64,000 bases of DNA from Pictodentalium vernedei (GCA_031216915.1 CM062297.1:827168786-827232785); one strand, 5' to 3'. Shown: positions 10,508-22,609, counted from the stretch's first letter. A program made the numbers and translations. Notes: a model not told the origin generated them from the sequence alone.

Positions 10508-11560
10508 CTAAAACATAAGTACCTGTATAAGTTTTACAGTTAAACTTTGCACATTTAAAATAACTTAAAACTTCTCAAAATAATTCTTGTATCAAATACT
10601 AGTCCATGTACAAAGTTTTGCTTGGGATGAGGAGCTAAAAAAGGTCACATAAAATTGGTCTATCAAGTAATCCTTGAATTATGAAATCCCTCTTTAGGTA
10701 CTAAATTTCAGCTGCAGTGACAGTGTCAATGTGACTTTGCATTTAAAATTTCCACTGCCACAGGGATCGCGCGTCTATATCGCCAGTGCACTGTTGGCAA
10801 TAAAAATCTCTATTTTGGCGTGCATATTTCGAAGTTAGGCACATTTTTCTGGCATGCATATTTTATTGAATATTTAATCCATTCAAATGATGATCTTGTT
10901 TTTCGGAGCAAGTTGTCATGTTAATTCGTCAGCGACTCTGTGCACAATATTCCAGAGGGAATTATACCACACCATTTCTGTTATTCTAATCAATTACCAA
11001 CTTCCCAATCTCCCCAGAACAATGAAAATTGATGACGTTTGCAAGGCATTTCTTGTTTAAGAAATTCACTGTATACGTCATTAATTAGGTTCTGCATCAT
11101 TTGGATTTGGGCTTATGAAACATTCTGTTAAAAAAAACATAACTTTCTCCATTCCAAAAAATTAAGAGGATTTTCACCCAAAGGCTACCAAATCACTTCA
11201 TTTAATAGTACATTTCAAAATTTTTCTGGGGGAGAATCCTCCCACCCCCACCCGTAATGCACTCATCGCTTTGTAAAATAGGAGCCATTTTGAAATTTTT
11301 CAAATATAGCTCCAATTTTTTTTATTGCATGCTTGTAAGCTGGCTTGGACTTTTTTCAGACTAAAACGATCCATGCACTGCCATGTTACTCCTGCAAACA
11401 AATTTACCCCTCTAACACATATTTCTGCATAATGCCTCAGAAAATATATGAGTGCATACTGTGATCATCCCACACACAGTACCTGGTGGAAGTCCTCTAA
11501 AATGTGCAATATTGGGGTAAACGATTAGGCTCAACTCAACTCATGGATGCATAAATTGGA
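10508..11560. other. Intron sequence, no gene seen
   Basis: Intron between exons 2 and 3. I see no repeat ends or coding signal apart from a weak SINE-like stretch near 11480-11535 (CTCTAAAATGTGCAATATTG). Confidence 0.4.
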
Positions 11561-11582
11561 GGATCCAAGTCTCAAAATAAGC

Positions 11583-11744
11583 AGCCTGCCGTGGTCATTG
11601 TCAGGCTCAACTTGCATGCTTGACAGGCACCAATTCACTTGCACCTGTTACAATAACCAGTTCAGCCTGCCATGGTCATTGTCAGGCTCAACATGCATGT
11701 TTGACAGGTACCAATTCACTTGCGCCTGTTATAATGACCAGTTC
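11583..11744 (+). repeat. 81-bp direct duplication
   Basis: Two copies starting AGCCTGCC[GA]TGGTCATTG at 11583 and 11664, each ending near CAGTTC. Roughly nine in ten bases agree. The upstream sequence CAAGTCTCAAAATAAGC also resembles the end of the element at 11988. Confidence 0.75.
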
Positions 11745-11831
11745 AATTTTTATAACTGAATATAGGTCTGAAACTTAAAAACAGGTTCATTATATGTAGG
11801 CTTTAACAAAACCAATTCCTTGACTTTTTAA

Positions 11832-11873
11832 CATTTATTGGAAAGCTCTCTTACAGAGAGATTTCCAATAAAT
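11832..11873. repeat. Hairpin palindrome
   Basis: The arms ATTTATTGGAAAGCTCTCT and AGAGAGATTTCCAATAAAT pair with one mismatch around TACA. Confidence 0.65.
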
Positions 11874-11987
11874 GAAAATGAGTCAAGATTATTTCACATC
11901 TGGATGTACAATTAACATACATATCCATGATACTATGAAATAATAAAATGCTGTAGAATTAACTCTTGGGGTTTAGTTGCTGAAAAC

Positions 11988-12505
11988 AAGCCTCAAAATA
12001 AGCACCTGGACTGTGGTCACCATCAATGACCAGATCAAAATCCATAATGATTGACATTGAATGCCTCACGCCTGACGTTGTGTCTGGGAAAGATATTTTT
12101 TGTTTTTTAATTGAGCTAATGGGTGAAAATTGGGGCTTGGATATCCACATACGTACAATTAATACTGCACTGTATATAAACAGTATGAAACATTACATGT
12201 ATATAATAAGCAATGACTTGAGTTGGATTTTTACATTTTTTCTAATGATAATTCATAAATAAACAAAAAAAAAGAATGTGTTTTTTTCCCATTAATTACA
12301 TTAATTTATACTGTTACATATCAATTTATGAGTGCCTTTGTAAATTATTGCAATTAAAACACCATTGCATAAAAAAATAACATGCAAATCTTGGTCATAT
12401 TTCATGACTGGCTCAAATTTGAAAATGACAGAAAATGACAGATACAATCATTTTGGTACCTGTCATGGTGACACGCCCACATTTGGAAACTATTTTGAGG
12501 CTTGA
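11988..12505. mobile_element. Candidate TIR element (CAAGCCTCAAAATA ends)
   Basis: The left end CAAGCCTCAAAATAAGC is mirrored by TATTTTGAGGCTTG at 12490-12505. Subterminal sequences (CTGTGGTCACCAT and complement) also mirror each other. No clear target duplication was read, and the superfamily is unassigned. Confidence 0.45.
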
Positions 12506-12863
12506 GAGGTGCATGTGTTAAGTTTGTGCGAAGGTTACCTAATCTTTGCTGGGATAACCTTTTCCCATTCCAATAAAATCATGGTGTTCAAATTAAATTG
12601 CCTCAGTGAGGGTATTTTAATGTGCAGATTATAATTTTCTTAAATCCAATGGCATTAGTAATTCTTTCAAATTTTGATTTCTTACAGCCACCCTTTAATG
12701 GCATTATTTGAGTCTTCATTGTGCATTCTGGTACCCAAGTTGTGTGTCTGACCAGTTAATCATATACCTAGCCAGGTATGTGATGGAAATCTTGCATGTA
12801 CATGTATTCAAAGAAGGAACAATAATTGAATTTGAACAATGCTAATGATAAAGGGTTCATTAA

Positions 12864-13079
12864 CCCTTTAACCAACATACATGTAACAGACTAATAGTCA
12901 AAACCGGCCAGTGATACTCAGAGAAATTGCCAATAAAATGTCATTATTTTTTCAACTTTTGTCTCAAAAACGTAACTTGATAAAAGTTATGTGATCCCTC
13001 ATTGGAACGAGCTCAAGAAACTCATTTTGATAAACGGCCATATGCTTTGTTTTTGAGACCAAAATGAGTTGAAATTTGT
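12864..13079. mobile_element. TTAA MITE, degraded, followed by (GT)n and G-run
   Basis: The left end TTAACCCTTTAACCAAC is present, then CAAAACCGGCCAGTGATA and a mutated central palindrome (TCATTGGAACGAGCTC). The right end dissolves into a (TG)n tract and a G-run at 13077-13120. Confidence 0.55.
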
Positions 13080-13561
13080 GTGTGTGTGTGTGTGGGAGGG
13101 GGGGGGGGGGAGGGGGGGAGTCATCTCCTATGCAGGAAAGTAAAAAGGGAGTGCAAGCAGAGGAGATTGGAGTTGTCATAACTCAAAAGAGGTGATTTTG
13201 CATACATGTATTACCTTTTTGGGGTTATCTTAACTATTCATTTTGTGCATCCCTGCAAATTTGACTTTTAACCCTTTGTTGTGGTCAGAGAGGTTCAGAA
13301 TTGATGATCGACAAGCATTCACCTGTTCATATGTATGGAATTGGTAGATCTGTCTACTGTTCTCTTGGAACAGGAATTAGGTGAATGGTAGTCGATATGG
13401 TTTCCTGTGTCACCTGAAATTTCTTGAATAACCTTGTTATATTTGTACATCCAAAATTCACCCTAAAGTTTTTGAATCAAATATTTTTTGGCTCCATATA
13501 GACATCATAGACATTATTCTCTGTTAACAATGTGCAGAAACTATATTTAAATATTACGCAC

Positions 13562-13688
13562 CAGTATCCTGATCCCGACAAAACATATTAAATGCGGAAG
13601 GGCAAACAAATACAGACTGCACTGTTCTTTTCTTAATGTGCTGCCTCCCAGTCCCTTTCTCTCGCCGTCTTTTATTTCCAATCCAATT
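13562..13688 (-). CDS. Exon 2: end of homeodomain helix 3 and start of HMG-like box
   Basis: Minus-strand exon of 127 bases. The acceptor is GTTGTTTCAG and the donor CTG/GTGCGT. It starts NWIGNKRRREKG, which supplies Trp48, Asn51 and Arg53 of a homeodomain recognition helix plus the basic tail. Further on it encodes VFVCPSAFNMFCRDQ, a plausible first helix of an HMG-box-like fold. It enters in phase 0, which completes the homeodomain of exon 1 with no gap, and leaves in phase 1, which completes exon 3. Phase agreement on both sides is the strongest argument that this is a real gene. Confidence 0.75.
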
Positions 13689-13978
13689 CTGAAACAACAC
13701 AAATTCATATTTATACTGAATGTACATCATGCATATCGGCACTCCCACCCCCTATTTGCCCCAAACAAGAGAATGTCATGGTCATAGCTTCAGCCATTTT
13801 TGATGAACCCTGTCAGATAGAACATATTACCACTGTGGGTAATGTTTGTGGAGAGGTTAATTTTCGAGAATTTGTTTGGCTAATAACATTTTGTCAGGTA
13901 GAAAATCTTAACACTGTTGGTATTAACACTGTGGGTAATTGGAATTATTTTGGAGGGGTTAATTTTCGATACTTTTTT
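13689..13978. other. Intron sequence
   Basis: Intron between exons 1 and 2; a short imperfect direct repeat around AACACTGTGGGTAAT (13831-13960) but no gene. Confidence 0.4.
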
Positions 13979-14535
13979 TTAGTCCCCCACGGTGAAACCG
14001 TGAGGGGACTTATGCTTTGCACTCCGTCTGTCAGTCCGTCCGCACTAACATATTGGGGGTGGGGGGTGGGGGGGGGGGGGGGGGGGGGGTGGGGGGGGGG
14101 AATTAGGTGATTAATGTTGGTACAGAGGGGGGTTAGGTGACTACTGCTATTTAGGTGACTAGTCACCTAGTTAAATGCCATTATTCTAGGTTGGGGTTTA
14201 GGGGTGGGGTGGGGGTTAGGGTCAGTAAAGGGTACGGTTAGGGTTTGCTACTACCCCAAAATTTGTTCCCCCCCAAAACTTGTTTTAATAGAATGGGCAC
14301 TCATTTTATGCAAAAATACACTAGGAAAATAATTAATTTTCATTAGTCAAGGGTGGGGTTCAGAATTGGGGGAGGGAAGGGTAGGGTTAGGGTCAATAGA
14401 GGGTAGGGCCAGGGTTTACTACTACCCCACAAATTTTCCCCCAAAACAATTGTTTTAGTATAATGGACATGCATTTTGTGGTAGTCTCCCAAAAAGTAGT
14501 CCCATAAACACGATATTTTAGGACGACAGTCCATC
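13979..14535 (+). mobile_element. Hairpin-headed element, AGTCCCC head
   Basis: The head hairpin is 13981-14010: arm AGTCCCCCACGGT, loop GAA, arm ACCGTGAGGGGACT. It is followed by TTATGC and CCGTCTGTCAGTCCGTCCG. A G-rich stretch (14055-14100) and a GGTTAGGG-rich stretch (14190-14400) follow. The core is not cleanly repeated here. It lies in the first recognised intron of the homeobox gene. Confidence 0.6.
14055..14100 (+). repeat. Poly(G) tract
   Basis: An almost uninterrupted run of G of about 40 bases, among the longest in a window that has about fifteen such tracts. Confidence 0.9.
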
Positions 14536-15330
14536 CGTCCGTCCATCTGTCCATCTGTTACCACCTATATCTCAGAAGTTACATGATGCATTTGATTCAA
14601 ATTTTCGGATATGATGGGGATTGGGGAACTCTTGATGCACCTGAATTGTGTTCCGAAAAAAATAAAAAATGGCTTCCTGGCAGCCATTTTTTGTAGTAAA
14701 ATATGCATAATTGGTTACACGCTCAGAACTTTTGACAGATGCATCCGATTTTGATTATTTTTGGTATGGAAGTCTATTAGCATGGGATAAATAATATATC
14801 ATATGGGTTTTTGTCTTGTGCGTAAATTATGCATAAATTATGCAAATTAGCCTTGCTCAACGTTTTTTTAGTGGCAGTATTTTCGTTTCGTCGATTGTCG
14901 TACCCTGTTACCACCTGTATCTCAGAGATGCTTTGATGCTTTTGTTTCAAATTTGCACATTTTATGAGGAATGGGGAACTATTGATGCACATCAATTTTT
15001 TTTTTTTAAAAATGTCAAAATGACCGACTGGCCGCCATTTTTGTTGAAAATTGTGCATAATTAGTTACACACTCAGAACTTTTGACCGATGCATCCGATT
15101 TTGATTATTTTTGGTATGGAAGTCTGTCAGTATGGGATAAATAACATATCATACAGGTTTTTGTTTTGTGCATAAATTATGCAAATTAGCCTTGCTCAAC
15201 ATTTTTTGGCAGCAATATTTTCGTTTTGTCAAATGTTGAACCCTGTTACCATGCTGCTGTCTTCTTATTCTTGGTACATAATTCATGGTGAACCGAAAGA
15301 AAATAATATTTGCTCCTCGGAGATTTACTT
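14510..15330 (+). repeat. Second head-like tract with ~340-bp core repeat
   Basis: The start GACGACAGTCCATCCGTCCG is followed by two copies of a long unit. CAGAACTTTTGAC occurs near 14728 and 15076, and TTAGCCTTGCTCAAC near 14847 and 15186. The unit is about 340 bases, perhaps a doubled ~170. Probably the same superfamily as its neighbours, with a different core. Confidence 0.55.
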
Positions 15331-15331
15331 T

Positions 15332-16612
15332 TTATACGCCCATTTTGAAAAAACGGGTCGTATTATGGTATACTGCTGTCCGTCTGTCCGTCCGTCCGTC
15401 CGTCCATCCATCTGGTCACTCGTACGATAACTCGAGAACGCTTTGAGAGATTTTCGCAATTTTTTGGTAGGTGGTGTATATCGATGGAGGGAAGCTCCCT
15501 TTCATTTAGTCATTCCAGAGTTATGGGACTTTATTACTTTGAAAATTGTTGATTTTTTACACGTCGTACAATAACTCGAGAATGCTTTGAGAGATTTTCA
15601 CGATTGTTTGGTAGGTGGTTTATGTTGATGGAAGGAAACTCCCTTTCGGTTGGTATCGCCGTTCGATTAGTCATTCCAGAGTTATGGGACTTTATTACTT
15701 AGAAAATTATTTATTTTTACACTCTGTACGATAACTAGAAAACGGTCCAAGAGATTTTTGCGATTTTTTGGTAGGTAGTGTATGTTGATGGAAGGAAGCT
15801 CCCTTTCGGTTAGTGTCGCCATTCGATTAGTCATTCCAGAGTTATGGGACTTTATTACTTAGAAAATCGTTGATTTTTTACACGTCGCCCGATAACTCGA
15901 CAATGCTTTGAGAGATTTTTGTGATTTTTTGGTAGGTGGTGTATGGTGATGGAAGGAAGCTCCCTTTCGGTTAGTGTCGCCATTCGATCCAGAGTTATGG
16001 GACTTTATTACTTAGAAGATCGTTGATTTTTTACACGTACGAAAACTCGAGAATGCTTTAAGAGATTTTCGTGATTTTTTGATAGGTGGTGTATGTTGAT
16101 GGAAGGAAGCTCTCTTTCTTAGTGTTGCTGTTCGATTAGTCATTCCAGAGTTATGGGACTTTATTACTTAGAAAATCTTTTTTTTTCATTTCTGACGAAA
16201 TAAAATTGTTTATTTGAACCCCATCGTTTCCAAACTTCATATGCTTATTACTCATGTCAAAATACAAGTCAAGTGCAATTTGGGTGGTTGGTTTCACATA
16301 TTCTACCACAGTTATGCCCTATTTTTTACTTTGAAAAACATCGATTTTTCGTTTCCTGCCAACTAAACTTGTTTGGCTGAACCAATCAGTTTCAAATTTT
16401 ATATACTTACTTCAAATGTTGAAAGACATGTCAAGTTCAATTTGGAGTTTGCTATCACAGTTGTGCCCCTTTTTAAGTAAAAAATTGTTCATTTTTTATC
16501 CGTCCATCCATCCACATGTCGTACGATAACTCGAGAACACTACTCATATTGTTTGCTTCCTTCTTTTAATTAACAACGGACATATCATGTGCCCGTGGCG
16601 CAGCTGTTTATT
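15332..16612 (+). mobile_element. Hairpin-headed element with five ~160-bp cores
   Basis: Head ATACGCCCATTTT, loop GAA, AAAACGGGTCGTATT (15334-15363), then (GTCC)n at 15380-15405. Core units follow, each with TCGTACGATAACTCGAGAA, GAAGCTCCCTTTC and CAGAGTTATGGGACTTTATT. The last motif starts near 15518, 15679, 15839, 15992 and 16148, giving 153-161 bp periods. Two more diverged units follow. The end near GCCCGTGGCGCAGCTGTTT (16589-16608) may be the tail. Confidence 0.7.
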
Positions 16613-16623
16613 TAAAAATTATT

Positions 16624-16664
16624 GGAGAGGGACATCTGGCACTCTCTAATAATTTATAATATAA
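16624..16664. repeat. Hairpin palindrome
   Basis: AAATTATTGGAGAG and CTCTCTAATAATTT pair around a short loop. Confidence 0.5.
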
Positions 16665-16992
16665 ATAAACAAATTTGGGCAAGTAATGTTGACTTTCAAA
16701 AATAATCTAGCACTCAAACAGTTAATATAGATGAATAGATCATTAAATGCACCGTAAAAGGCTTTGTATCAATTGTATAGGTATTTTAGGATACCGAATA
16801 TCAGAAACAGATGCAGTATTCTTGAGATTTGAAAGCCAAGTGATATTTTCCAACATTAAGGCAAATAAGTCTTACCTTCCTTGCTTTGATTAAATATTCA
16901 AGAAAAAACAAAAAAGCTGGATGAAATTATTGAGAGAGTTAATGATTGAGGAAACATTTGAATCATTTTTAAAAATATATTTAATGACATAC

Positions 16993-17127
16993 TATTATCC
17001 TGCCTTCTTCAATCGAAAGCCTCTCTCCTAGTGCCTTTATTTCTTCTTTTTTTTTCACCTCCAAGCCATTGGCATATGCCTCATTGAGACTTTTAATTTC
17101 ATTCTCTGAAAAATTAAGTCTCTGTCT
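16993..17127 (-). CDS. Exon 1 recognised: homeodomain helices 1-3 (part)
   Basis: Minus-strand exon of 135 bases (45 codons). The acceptor is TTTCTATTTCAG and the donor ATA/GTATGT. The frame has LNFSENEIKSLNEAYANGL (helix 1), EVKKKEEIKALGERL (helix 2) and SIEEGRII (start of helix 3). The intron falls inside helix 3, just before the Trp48 of the recognition helix, a common position for homeobox introns. Exon 2 continues it with NWIGNKRRR. The presence of an acceptor implies at least one exon further upstream (higher coordinates), which I could not find because the flank is repeats. A DNA-binding nuclear protein is inferred. Confidence 0.75.
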
Positions 17128-17404
17128 CTGAAATAGAAATTTTATGGAATTTACTTTTTTATCACATCACTTGTTTCACCTTCATATTCACCGAATCCAA
17201 AAAAATTATACATGTAGGTATGATTATTTATTTATTTTCAGAGAAACATCCACCCTGTATGGACCTTATTTTGGGTCTGTATGATTATTTAATTTTGCCT
17301 ATCTATAGGCTGCAACAATTTATGTTTGGGGGGGGGGGGGAGGGAGGGGATTCAGGTTTGTTCAAATTGGGCCCAGGGTTAATACTAGTATCTGGGCTTT
17401 TTAT

Positions 17405-18995
17405 TAGGGCCCCGCTTGTAAAGCGGGTGCCCCTATAGTAATCACTCTGTCGTCCGTCCGTCTGTCCGTATTTTCTGTGTCGTACGATAAGTCAAGTTTG
17501 CCAAGATGGATTTTCATAAATTTTATACCAGATGTTTGAAGTGATAAGAGGAAGGTCCCTTTCGTTTTTGCGGTTATTCAAATTTGTCATTCCTGAGTTA
17601 TGGGACTTGAATCGTCAAAAAATTGTCTGTATTTTCTATGTCATATGATAAGTCAAGTTTGCCAGGACGGATTTTCATAATTTTTATACCAGATGTTTGA
17701 AGTGATCTGAGGAAGGCCCCTTTCGTTTTTGATGTTATTTAAGTGTGTCATTTCAGAGTTATGGGACTTGAATCGTCAAAAAACCAAGAAAAATTAATAT
17801 GTCGTACAATAAGTCAACTTTGCTTGGATGGATTTTCATAATTTTTTACACCATCTTTCAAATGCTCCAAGGAAGCTCCCTTTCATTTTTTTACAATACA
17901 TAAATTCATTGTTCCAGAGTTATGGGACTTTAATCGTCAAAAAATCAAAAGTTCATATGTTGAACAATAAGTCAACTTTGTCTGGTTCGATTTTCCTAAT
18001 GTTTTTTTTACAACATCTTTGATATGATCCAAGGAAACTCCATTTCATTTTTGATGATATTTCAATTTGTCCGGCTGTCCGGCCGTCCATCTGTATTTTC
18101 TATGTCGCATGATAAGTCAAGTTTGCCAAGATGGATTTCCATAATTTTTATACCAGATGTTTGAAGCGATCTGAGGAAGGTCTCTTTCGTTTTTGACAAT
18201 ATTTAAATATGTTGTTCCAGAGTTATGGGACTTGAATCGTCAAAAAATAAAGTCTGTCCGTCTGTCCGTCCATCTGTCTGTTTGTATTTTCTATGTCGTA
18301 CGATAAGTCAAGTTTGCCCAGATGGATTTTCATAATTTTTATACCAGATGTTTGAAGTGATCAGAGGAAGGACTCTTTCGTTTTTGACATTATTTAAATA
18401 TGTCATTCCAGAGTTATGGGACGTGAATCGTCAAAAAATTGTCTGTATTTTCTATGTCGTACGATAAGTCACGTTTGCCAGGATGGATTTTTATAATTTT
18501 TATACCAGATGTTTAAAGTGATCTCAGTAAGGTCCCTTTCATTTTTGACGTTATTTAAATTTGTCTTTCTAGAGTTATGGGACTTGAATCGTCAAAAAAT
18601 CAAGAAAAATTAATATACAATAAGTCAACTTTGGTTGGATGGATTTTCATAATTTTTTTACAACATCTTTCAAATGATCCAAAGAAGCTCCCTTTCGTTT
18701 TTACGATACTTAAATTCGTCGTTCCAGAGTTATGGGACTTCAGTCGTCAAAAAATCAAGAAAAATTCATATGTTGAAATTTTCCTGTTTTTTTGCAACAT
18801 CTTTGATATGATCCCTGGAAGCTCCCTTTCATTTTGGATGATATTTTAATTTGTCCATCTGAAAAACTGCACGGCAGTGAGCATTTTTATTTGGTGTGAA
18901 GCTTCCTTGGGACCAACAGAAAGGATTGGTAAAAAAAATTGCTATTGGTTTTATTGTAGGGTACTTTTTCGGGACTCTGAAAAAGTGCTGAGTCA
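17405..18995 (+). mobile_element. Hairpin-headed element, GGGCCCC head, multiple ~160-bp cores
   Basis: Head hairpin 17407-17433: GGGCCCCGCTT, loop GTA, AAGCGGGTGCCCC, then ATAGTAATCAC and CGTCCGTCCGTCTGTCCG. Cores each carry TAAGTCAAGTTTGCC, GATTTTCATAATTTTT, GTCCCTTTCGTTTTTG and CAGAGTTATGGGACTT. Successive copies lie near 17597, 17758, 17919, 18222, 18411, 18572 and 18730. GTCC tracts recur at 18075 and 18255, suggesting internal duplication of head-plus-core blocks. Confidence 0.7.
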
Positions 18996-19003
18996 GCATT
19001 TTT

Positions 19004-21007
19004 AGCTCACCTGAGCGAAGCTCAAGGGGAGCTTTACTAATCGCTTTCCGTCCGTCGTCCGTCGTTGTCCGGCGTAAACTTTACAAAACAGACTTCTCCA
19101 AAACTACTATCCCAAATTTATTCAAATGTTGGGTAAATGTATATTACCTAATGCCAATTTGGATTTGTTCAAATGAAGTTGCCCCTCCTCCTAGGTGGTG
19201 CCACACCCCCAAGGGGTACCAAAATCTTTGAAAATCTTCTTCTCATGAACCAGCAGTAGCAGACACTTGATATAAGGTATGCAGCTTCGTTATAAGATGT
19301 ACACTCAGATTTGCTCAAGAGAAGTTTGAGGGGCTATATTTGGCGTCGTTATGGGAGGGGCCCATATCTGAAAAACTGCATGGCAGTGAGCATTTTTGGC
19401 CCCGCCCCAAATTTCTATTTTCCGAACCGAGAGGCCGAGTTGAACCAAATTTTATGTGAGGGCTTATTGGACCATAAGTACCTAATTTATGCCCAAAATT
19501 TTTTTCCGCAGCCCCGTGGGAACCGCAGGAGCTAAAAATAGAAAAAATTTAAAACGCCCATATCTCCAAAACTGCACGGCACTGAGAATTTTTATTTGGT
19601 GTGAAGCTTCCTTTGGACCAACAGAAAGGATTGGTCAAAAAAATTGCCATCGGTTTTGTCATAAGATTCAGTTTCGGGACTTTGAAAAAGTGCTGAGTCA
19701 GCACTTTTTAACACTGTAGGCAATGGGAAAAACATTAAAGAATCTTCTTTTTCAGATTCACCATTCAGAATCCTTTCATATTTGGTATACAACATCTATA
19801 GGGGGGTCAGATTCAAGTTTGTTCAAATTGAATCCCTGGGTTCATAGTTGGGCTTCCTATGGGAGCCTGAATTTTAACTTAGTGCAATATTAGAACTATT
19901 CTATAAAAATCATCTTCTTCAGATTCACCAGTCGGAATCATTTCAGTTTTGGTATACAACATCTCTAGGGGGGTAAGATTCAAGTTGGTTCAAATTGAGT
20001 TCCTGGGTATATATGGGCTCCCTATGGGAGCCCGAATTTTAACTTAGTGCAATATGAGGACTATTTTTTAAAAAATCTTCTTCTTCAGATCCATCATTCA
20101 GAATTCTTTCCTATTTGTTACACAGCATCTCGATGGAGGACAGATTCATGTTTGTTCAAATTGAGTTTTTGGGGTCATACTTGGGCTCCTCGTAGGAGCC
20201 TGAATTTGAACTTAGTGCAATATGAAGACTACTCTTTAAATATCTTCTTCAGATCCAACAGCCAGAATTCTTTCATATTCAGTGCAGAACATCTCTGGGG
20301 GAATCAGATTCAAGTTTGTTCAAATCGAGTCGCTGGATTAATATTTGGGTTACCTATGGGAGCCCAAATTTTAACTTAGTGCAATACGAGGAGTATTTTT
20401 AAAAAATCTTCTTCTTCAGATCTATCAGTCAGAATTCTTTCATATCTGGGGTACAACATCTCTGGGGAGGTCAGATTCAAGTTTGTTCAAAATGAGTCCC
20501 TCGGGTCATATTTGGGCCTCTGTGTGGGAGCCCGAATTTTAACTAAGTGCATTATGAGGAATATTCTCAAAAATTCATTTTCGGTTTCACCAATAAAAAT
20601 CTTTTGATATTATGCGAAAACAGTTTTACCCGTATGAATCCACCACCCCCTCCTATACCCTCTGGGGGTCAATAAGGCGGAAACATTTTTTTACTCCAAA
20701 ATGCAATATCCTTAAAGAGGCAGATTCAAGTTTGTTCAAATCCATTCCTCTGTGTTCTTCCCGGAAACTGCAATGGAATAAAACCCCTTGGTTTGGTAGT
20801 GCTGTCTTCACCTGGTAGAATTGAACCCAGTCAGCAAGACATATGATAATAATCATCTGACATGACACCAGAGTTATGAATAATTTCATGACTTCTTTCC
20901 TGTGAATGTTGATAAGCCTTAGCCAAGTCTAGCTAATTTTGATCCAAAATACTTCTTTGAACTACTTTGTCAGGTGAGCGATTAAAGGCCCCTTGGGGCC
21001 TCTTGTT
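19004..21007 (+). mobile_element. Hairpin-headed element nested at a T run, complete head and tail
   Basis: Head 19004-19033: AGCTCACCTGAGC, loop GAA, GCTCAAGGGGAGCT, then CCGTCCGTCGTCCG. Tail: GGCCCCTTGGGGCC hairpin followed by TCTTGTTT (20988-21008). Inside lie ~165-bp cores at 19740-20600 (periods 164-168). The host sequence GTCAGCATTTTT on the left and AACACTGTGGGCAATG on the right are contiguous in the uninterrupted copies at 19690-19720 and 21950-21985, so the ends are fixed and no target duplication is seen. Confidence 0.75.
19740..20600 (+). repeat. Tandem core array, ~166-bp unit, five copies
   Basis: GTGCAATATGAGGA-type text starts at 19885, 20050, 20218, 20382 and 20550. Each unit includes a palindrome GGGCTCCC..GGGAGCC and TTCAAGTTTGTTCAAATTGAG. 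The unit length is close to chromatosome size. Confidence 0.8.
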
Positions 21008-22550
21008 TAACACTGTGGGCAATGAGAAAAAATTAAAGAATCGTTTTCTTCCAAACCACTGCTCCAAAGGCTTTCATATTTTACATATAACATCTTTGGA
21101 ACATTGATTCACATATTTGTTGAAATCAAATTCCTCGATCTACATTTGGGTTCCCTGTGGGAGCCCAAATGTTCAAATTAGTGCAATATGAGGGATATTC
21201 CTTAAAAATCTTCTTCTTTGGATCCACAAATCAGAATCTTTTGATATTTGGTATGCAGCATCCTTAGGTGGGTGAGATTCATGTTTGTTCAAGCCAAGTC
21301 CCTGAGTTCATATTTGGGTTCCCTTTGGGAGCCCAAATTGTAACTTAATTCAATATGAGGTATATTCTTTTAAAATCTTCTTCTTCGCATCCACCAGTCA
21401 GAATCTTTTGATATATGGTATACAGTATGCTTAGGGAGGTGGGATTAAAGTTTGTTCAAGCCAAGTCCTTCGGCTCATATTTGGTCTCCCTGTGGGAGCC
21501 CAAATTATAACTTAGTTCAATATGAGGATTATTCTTTAAAAAATTGTTTTTTTCAGATCCACCAGTCAGAATCTTTTGATATTTGATGTACAGCATTCTT
21601 AGGGGGCTGAGAGTGAAGTTTGTTAAAGCTAAGTCCCTGGGTTCATATTTGGGCTCACTGTGGGAGCCCAAATTATACCAAAAGTTTTATTTTCAAAACC
21701 AAGAGGTCGATTTGAACCAAATTTGATATGAGGGCTTATTGGGTCACAAGTACCTAATTTATGCCGAAAATTGTTTTCCTGTCCCCCACGGGAACTGCAG
21801 GAGCTAAAAGATTTTTCTTTAAAATGCCCATATCTTCAGAACTACATGGCACTGAGAATTTTTATACGGTGTGAAGCTTCTCTAGGACTGGAAGAAAGGA
21901 ATGGTAAAAAAATGCCATTGGTTTTATCATAAGGTACTTTTCCAGGACTAAAAGTGCCAAGTCATCATTTTTTAACACTGTAGGTAATGGGAATAACATT
22001 GAAGAATCTTCTTCTCCCAAACCACTGCTTCAGAAGCTTTTGTATTTGGGCTCCCTATGGGAGGCCAATGTATAACTTAGATCAGTATAAGAAATATTCT
22101 TAAAAAATCTTTTTTTTCTGGTACTCCTGTCAGAATCTTTTGATATTTGATTTTTGGTTTTTCTTAGAAGTGGCAAATTGAAGTTTGTTCAAGTTCTGCT
22201 TTATTGATAAAATTGGGCCCAGTAACCGATTCCTGCATTGAAAGCCTTGTAAAATGGGCAGTGATAGGCATAAACGATTGACCAAACTTGATATTATAAT
22301 TATAATAATTATAATCTCTAATGATGTAGCCTTAGATGCTGAAAGTGACCTTATATTCCAATAAATAAATAGATAAATTATTGAGTACCCAGTATGAGGA
22401 TCTAACATATGAACACTTTGGGTTACTAAGTAGGGAAAACAATTTTATGTTGAAAAACTGATAATAACCACAAGGCAGAATCCCTTGATATTTTGGTGAT
22501 ATGACTCTACCAGTATCGGGTGAGCACCCTCAGGCCCCGTGGGGCCTCTT
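21008..22550 (+). mobile_element. Remainder of the outer element, cores and tail
   Basis: Continues the outer element after the nested one. Three 167-bp cores (CAATATGAGG at 21184, 21351 and 21518), a second stretch resembling 18850-19000, then the tail GGGTGAGCACC, AGGCCCCGTGGGGCCT, CTTGTTT at 22505-22550. A SINE 3' fragment (22190-22390) is inserted before the tail. Confidence 0.6.
22190..22390 (+). mobile_element. SINE 3' fragment
   Basis: Has GGGCCCAGTAACCGATTCCTG, AAAATGGGCAGTGATAGGC and a final CCAATAAATAAATAG, the SINE-family tail, with an (ATT)-rich interruption. Confidence 0.55.
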
Positions 22551-22586
22551 GTTTTTTGTTGGGTTTTTTGGGGGTTTTTTTTTGGG

Positions 22587-22609
22587 GGGGGGGGGGGGGG
22601 GGGGGGGGT
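22587..22609 (+). repeat. Poly(G) tract
   Basis: Uninterrupted G-run following a T/G-rich stretch at the end of the outer element. Confidence 0.9.

Noticed and set aside
15480..18850. Regularly spaced repeats resembling a CRISPR array
   Set aside because: The units are contiguous ~160-bp tandem cores in a eukaryotic element, without spacers.
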